A stretch of DNA of 64,000 bases from Saprospira grandis DSM 2844 (GTDB taxonomy: Bacteria; Bacteroidota; Bacteroidia; Chitinophagales; Saprospiraceae). Positions 62,374 through 64,000 of this stretch are shown in pieces. Below the pieces are notes generated by a model. The model worked only from the letters and a program-made list of their open reading frames with translations, was not told the origin of the DNA and did not search any database. The stretch is from positions 3,699,298 through 3,763,297 of the forward strand of contig NZ_JH719942.1 of NCBI RefSeq assembly GCF_000275825.1, read 5' to 3'. Each line of letters starts with the position of its first letter. Position 1 is the stretch's first letter. The position numbers were made by a program, and so were the translations under genes.

Positions 62374-63789
62374 ATGGAAGAATTTAAAATAGAGTTGAAA
62401 TTAAAGGAGTTGCAAATTCAGGGATTTCGTCCTTTTGAAGAAAAGATACTATTGCCATTTCAGCCAGACATAACAGTTATTGTAGGAAATAATGCTTCGG
62501 GGAAAACATCTATATTAGATGTTTTAGCCAATTTGTTGAAAGCTGTACCTAATATGTTAAATAATAATAGGTTGGACCAGCATGTACTTTTGGGTGCAGA
62601 AGACATCAACTATAATATAAAGCCTCGGGAGTCGGTAAGTCAGCTTAGCTTAATTGCTGCTTATCCTGAGGTGAATTTTGAGGAAGAAGAAGAGTTGATC
62701 AATCAAGAAGAGGAGATATCTTTTGAATTGAGGTTGAATCCGAGTCAATCTGTAAGAGAGCAAAAAATAAGGCTGACATCATCTGATGAGGACACCGCTA
62801 ATGGGGACACCGCCTTAGGGGATAGTTACCCTATATTTCAGCGGGCAAAAGCTGAAAAAAAGAAAGTTTCCTTGCCTATTTTGGCTTATTATGCCGCTAG
62901 GCGTTTAGATCGGGCGGTAGATTCGCAAAAGGGAAACATTCTAAATATAGATGTATTTGCAAATTTCAGAAATGATGAGCTTAGTCAGGATTCTTTTGAT
63001 TTAGAGCGTTTGCGAAGTTGGTTAAATTATTTAGAGCAAAGGCAGCTCAAGCAACAATATGAGACAGAAGAAAAAGAGAGGGAAGAGGAGGTTTGGAAAA
63101 ATATTCAGCAAGTAGTTATTGATTTTCTTTCTGGTAATGGAGTGGTCTATGAGGGGGTAGAGACAATTTACAATACAAAATATCCTAATGGTACCTTAGC
63201 TGTAAAAACGAATAAGGGGTCTAGATCTATACAACAACTTTCTTCAGGAGAAAAAAATATACTTTTATTAGTCATTGATATAGCAAGGCAGCTAGTCATT
63301 GCCAATCCAGATGCAACAAATCCTTTACAAGAGGGAACTGGAATTGTTCTGATTGATGAAGTTGATTTGCATTTGCATCCAGCCTGGCAAGAACAGTTGT
63401 TTGATAAGTTGAAAAAATGTTTTCCAAAATTGCAGTTTGTCGTGAGTACACATAGTCCTCATGTAGTGCGTCATTTGAAAAAAGAAAATTTAGTCATCAT
63501 TGAGCAAGAGGAAGATGGGCCACTTTTACTGCAAGTAGGTAAAAAGTATATAGAAGAGCGATCAGTAGAATCAATTTTAGCAGAGGTATTTAAAATTTCT
63601 TTAGAAGGTAAGCATGATACTAAAGTGAGAGACTTTTATGACTTATTGGCGGAGGGAGATTTAGAGAAAGCGAAAGAACTGCTTTCTGAGTTAGAGAAAT
63701 TTTGGGGAGAAGATGATCAGCAGATAAAAGCAACCACTGCGGCCTATGATTTAGAAATGAAATGGCTAGAAGATGATGAGGAGGAATAA
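62374..63789 (+). CDS. Septu PtuA-like AAA ATPase
   Basis: This 471-residue protein is a RecF-like ATPase. The N-terminus reads IQGFRPFEEKILLPF, followed by Walker A GNNASGKT (residues 38-45). An acidic insertion and coiled-coil segment lie at about 100-250. The ABC signature QLSSGEKN, Walker B GIVLIDEVDLHLHP and H loop STHSPHVV follow. This layout and the following TIGR02646-type HNH gene match Septu PtuA, the ATPase that controls the PtuB nuclease. A small direct repeat (GGGACACCGC with GAGGACACCGC) encodes the DTANGDTALGD loop. It sits between cmr1 and the HNH gene. Confidence 0.87.
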   Translation: MEEFKIELKLKELQIQGFRPFEEKILLPFQPDITVIVGNNASGKTSILDVLANLLKAVPNMLNNNRLDQHVLLGAEDINYNIKPRESVSQLSLIAAYPEVNFEEEEELINQEEEISFELRLNPSQSVREQKIRLTSSDEDTANGDTALGDSYPIFQRAKAEKKKVSLPILAYYAARRLDRAVDSQKGNILNIDVFANFRNDELSQDSFDLERLRSWLNYLEQRQLKQQYETEEKEREEEVWKNIQQVVIDFLSGNGVVYEGVETIYNTKYPNGTLAVKTNKGSRSIQQLSSGEKNILLLVIDIARQLVIANPDATNPLQEGTGIVLIDEVDLHLHPAWQEQLFDKLKKCFPKLQFVVSTHSPHVVRHLKKENLVIIEQEEDGPLLLQVGKKYIEERSVESILAEVFKISLEGKHDTKVRDFYDLLAEGDLEKAKELLSELEKFWGEDDQQIKATTAAYDLEMKWLEDDEEE

Positions 63790-63820
63790 GTTGGAATGAA
63801 CAAAAAAACACAAAGATTTT

Positions 63821-64000
63821 ATGCAAGCGATAAACAAAAAACGAGCTCATGAGCCGACTTCTTTAAGGCTGTATCGAGAGACAACAGATGCAGCCTCTTA
63901 TACAGGATTACCTTCAGACGTTAAAAGAAAAATAAAGGATGTTCTTCTAAAAAGTGAGCAATTTTATTTATGTGCTTATTGTCTAGGAAAGATAGAGGTG
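63821..64000 (+). CDS. PtuB-like HNH nuclease (TIGR02646 family), truncated by window end
   Basis: Sixty codons are visible, open to the window edge. The start (ATG at 63821, MQAINKKRAHEPTSLRLYRE) and the first zinc-type Cys pair (CAYC, residues 51-54) match the N-terminus of TIGR02646 proteins, which carry an HNH nuclease core. With the ATPase 31 nt upstream it forms a Septu-like pair. The catalytic HNH residues lie beyond the window and cannot be checked. Confidence 0.75.
   Translation, partial: MQAINKKRAHEPTSLRLYRETTDAASYTGLPSDVKRKIKDVLLKSEQFYLCAYCLGKIEV

Overview
The window looks like chromosomal DNA of a gliding, filamentous Bacteroidota close to Saprospira. Supporting signs are a PorP/SprF-type outer-membrane protein, a giant adhesin ending in a gliding-motility/type IX secretion (CHU_C) domain, many short lipoproteins, few clear Shine-Dalgarno sites and promoter candidates of the form TAnnTTTG. 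The assignment to Saprospira is an inference from gene content and from the unusual density of GC-rich intergenic palindromes. No rRNA, tRNA or CRISPR array was recognised.

Layout. 0.25-4.2 kb: ccmB, a GNAT acetyltransferase and a lipoprotein cytochrome c on the minus strand, an SPFH protein on plus, then gcvT on minus. 4.5-6.7 kb: a compact cas1 - membrane protein (DUF3761-like Cys/His motif) - cas2 cassette, without an array or effector genes, flanked by two near-identical palindromic repeats. 7.2-14.2 kb: SPOR-like protein, membrane proteins and a 1651-residue exported protein. 14.9-20.2 kb (minus): exported and TPR-like proteins, an M15 peptidase lipoprotein coupled to a lipoprotein superoxide dismutase, and rlmN. 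21.4-30.8 kb: PorP/SprF, ChaN-like, NUMOD4/HNH-like, UbiA and KdsC-like genes, a decayed rsmF-like methyltransferase, a two-component pair and a lipoprotein. 31.1-32.7 kb: an RloA-like AAA ATPase overlapping a small unknown partner, a candidate defence pair. 32.8-43.4 kb: aminopeptidase P, an LRR protein, a patatin, a 754-residue exported protein, two paralogous lipoproteins and a LuxE-like enzyme. 43.4-44.9 kb: a gene-free repeat zone with 13 tandem 42-bp units. 46.4-57.0 kb: a single 3507-codon adhesin gene. 57.2-61.2 kb: CorA, a TlpA-like protein, an ABC ATPase and a CAT-like enzyme. 61.5-64.0 kb: cmr1 (type III-B RAMP), a Septu/PtuA-like ATPase and the start of a PtuB-like HNH gene, cut by the window edge.

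The most striking non-coding signal is a family of 23 GC-rich palindromic elements of about 90-180 bp. They fall into three subtypes whose two ends change together (GGCCC with GGGCC, GGCTG with CAGCC, GGCCT with AGGCC), which implies that the ends pair. The inner hairpins change sequence but keep their fold. Each element has its GGGGCC/T-tract end towards the nearest gene, often within 20 nt of a stop codon. Other repeats are a pair of about 190 bp copies containing a long inverted repeat, and a series of tiny perfect palindromes.

Immunity-related genes form three separate islands: cas1-x-cas2, the RloA-like pair, and cmr1 with Septu-like genes. Whether the cas1-x-cas2 cassette serves the type III system at the right edge cannot be decided from this window.
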